6,458 nucleotides of DNA from Flavobacteriaceae bacterium (GTDB lineage Bacteria > Bacteroidota > Bacteroidia > Flavobacteriales > Flavobacteriaceae). Of this stretch, positions 5,766 through 6,458 are shown piece after piece. The notes under the pieces were generated by a model. That model was not told the origin of the DNA, searched no databases, and saw only the letters and a program-made list of their open reading frames with translations. The position numbers and the translations under genes were made by a program. Location of the stretch: assembly GCA_008081175.1 (NCBI GenBank), contig VMCW01000082.1:1-6458 (forward strand), written 5' to 3'. Within the stretch, counting starts at the first letter, position 1; each line of letters opens with the position of its first letter.

Positions 5766-5816
5766 AACTTTTAGAGGGTGTCTTGTTATGAATAAAAATA
5801 AGTTCGAAATTTACAT

Positions 5817-5846
5817 CAAATTTAATCCAAATGGAAGCGACCCAAA
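5817..5846 (-). promoter_or_regulatory. Candidate folP-cdaA promoter
   Basis: On the minus strand TTTG (5846-5843) and TAAATTTG (5824-5817) are separated by 18 bp; the -7 box is exact. Transcription would begin near 5810, giving a leader of about 45-70 nt if FolP starts at an upstream ATT, or about 117 nt if it starts at the 5693 ATG. The -33 element lies inside the first codons of the divergent DUF1599 gene. This is the best promoter match in the window. Confidence 0.5.
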
Positions 5847-6367
5847 AAGAGTATCAAGAAATTGTATCTCAATGCCGTAGCTTGTTTGAAAAAAAAATGA
5901 AGGATTATGGAGCTGCCTGGCGCATACTCAGACTTCCTTCTCTCACCGATCAAATTTTTATCAAGGCACAGCGTATTCGAAGTCTACAAACTCAGTCTGT
6001 TCGAAAAGTAAATGAGGGAGAAGCTTCTGAGTTTATGGGTATTGTTAACTACAGTATTATGGCATTAATTCAGATCAAATTGGGCGTAGTTGAACAACCC
6101 GATCTGAATCTGTCGGAAGCTTTAAATGAATACGATGAGCAAGCCGGGATTATCTACCAACTGATGTTGGATAAAAACCACGACTACGGAGAAGCATGGC
6201 GCGATATGCGCGTTAGTTCTCTTGCAGATTTAATCCTGCAAAAGCTATTACGAGTAAAGCAGATTGAAGAAAACCATGGGAAAACTTTGGTCAGTGAGGG
6301 AATCGACGCAAACTATCACGATATGGTAAATTACGCTGTATTTGCACTGATACATCTAAAAAATTAA
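5831..6367 (+). CDS. DUF1599 protein with two tandem copies of the domain
   Basis: A 178-residue, soluble, mostly helical protein of the DUF1599 family (Pfam PF07659, which I recall as nucleotide modification associated domain 1). The family occurs widely in Bacteroidota and in some phages; its activity is not established. The chain is an internal duplication: copy 1 has KDYGAAWR (24-31), SLTDQIFIKAQRIRSLQ and MGIVNYSIMALIQIK (69-83); copy 2 has HDYGEAWR (117-124), SLADLILQKLLRVKQIE and HDMVNYAVFALIHLK (163-177). The DYGxAWR and VNYxxxALI motifs are the likely functional residues. The ATG is preceded by A-rich sequence with no Shine-Dalgarno. The gene is divergent from folP, and its stop shares a base with the next start, implying cotranscription and coupling. 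The name records family association only, not demonstrated function. Confidence 0.9.
   Translation: MEATQKEYQEIVSQCRSLFEKKMKDYGAAWRILRLPSLTDQIFIKAQRIRSLQTQSVRKVNEGEASEFMGIVNYSIMALIQIKLGVVEQPDLNLSEALNEYDEQAGIIYQLMLDKNHDYGEAWRDMRVSSLADLILQKLLRVKQIEENHGKTLVSEGIDANYHDMVNYAVFALIHLKN
5852..6361 (+). repeat. Internal protein-level duplication within the DUF1599 gene
   Basis: Residues about 8-83 and 101-177 align with an offset of 93-94 residues: DYG 25 against 118, AWR 29 against 122, SL 37 against 130, VNY 72 against 166, and AL 78 against 172. The similarity is visible in protein but not as a DNA repeat, so the duplication is old. A short linker (84-100) separates the copies. Confidence 0.8.
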
Positions 6368-6458
6368 TGCGTTATTTTTTGAGTAAATGTACACAGGCTT
6401 TTATGGCCCTTTTTGGGGTGACCAGCTTGGTGTTTTTTTTATTCACAGTACTGCCAGG
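6367..6458 (+). CDS. DppB-like ABC transporter permease, N-terminal fragment (cut by right edge)
   Basis: Thirty codons are visible, starting MRYFLSKCTQ and continuing as a hydrophobic helix (about 11-28) to FTVLP, with the next codon beginning GG (Gly). This pattern, a short basic N-terminus, then LLGVxxLVFxLFxxLPGDP, is the characteristic opening of DppB/OppB-type permeases of peptide or nickel ABC importers. Such permeases pair with a DppC-like second permease, ATPases and a binding protein, which would lie to the right of the window. The ATG shares its first base with the last base of the DUF1599 TAA (TAATG), so translation is probably coupled. The substrate cannot be inferred. The call is sound for the family but rests on one segment. 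Confidence 0.75.
   Translation, partial: MRYFLSKCTQAFMALFGVTSLVFFLFTVLP

Noticed and set aside
6198..6213. GCGC-rich palindrome in the DUF1599 gene, and a similar one in truA near 1884-1899
   Set aside because: Short self-complementary GCGC pairs explained by conserved Trp-Arg and Ala-Arg codons; no sign of regulatory use.

Overview
The window looks like a chromosomal housekeeping segment of a low-GC member of the Bacteroidota, most probably class Flavobacteriia or a close relative. The evidence is a DUF4293 membrane protein (a family I know only from Bacteroidota) beside the divergent start of rho, flavobacterial-style TruA, FolP, CdaA and DUF1599 proteins, almost no Shine-Dalgarno sequences, and several boxes matching the Bacteroidota promoter -7 element TAnnTTTG. 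I see no mobile element, CRISPR array, tRNA or rRNA, and no gene-free stretch over 300 bp.

Layout: the left edge (1-35, minus) holds the first codons of transcription terminator rho. A 124-bp divergent promoter region follows, containing a 20-bp dyad. Then come a DUF4293 four-helix membrane protein (+) and a YfcE-like metallophosphoesterase (-), whose 3' ends overlap by 30 bp. Divergent from the phosphoesterase is a 143-aa two-helix membrane protein I do not recognise (+), then truA (+) and, 3 nt later, an MsbA-type ABC half-exporter (+). The exporter converges on a minus-strand pair, folP then cdaA (dihydropteroate synthase, then membrane diadenylate cyclase making c-di-AMP); the two stop codons are one base apart. 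Divergent from folP is an internally duplicated DUF1599 protein (+), whose stop codon shares one base with the start of a DppB-like ABC permease cut off by the right edge.

How they fit: rho, truA, folP and cdaA are core functions (transcription termination, tRNA pseudouridylation, folate synthesis, c-di-AMP signalling). Adjacency suggests four transcription units rather than one pathway: rho leftward; DUF4293 rightward against the phosphoesterase; 143-aa gene/truA/exporter rightward; and the folP-cdaA versus DUF1599-permease divergent pair. The most notable points are initiation signals. Phosphoesterase and cdaA appear to start with TTG and truA with GTG. The conserved N-terminal strand of FolP is encoded in frame upstream of its first ATG, where no ATG, GTG or TTG exists. 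Most genes are conserved; the 143-aa protein is the likeliest accessory gene. I see no convincing undescribed system here.
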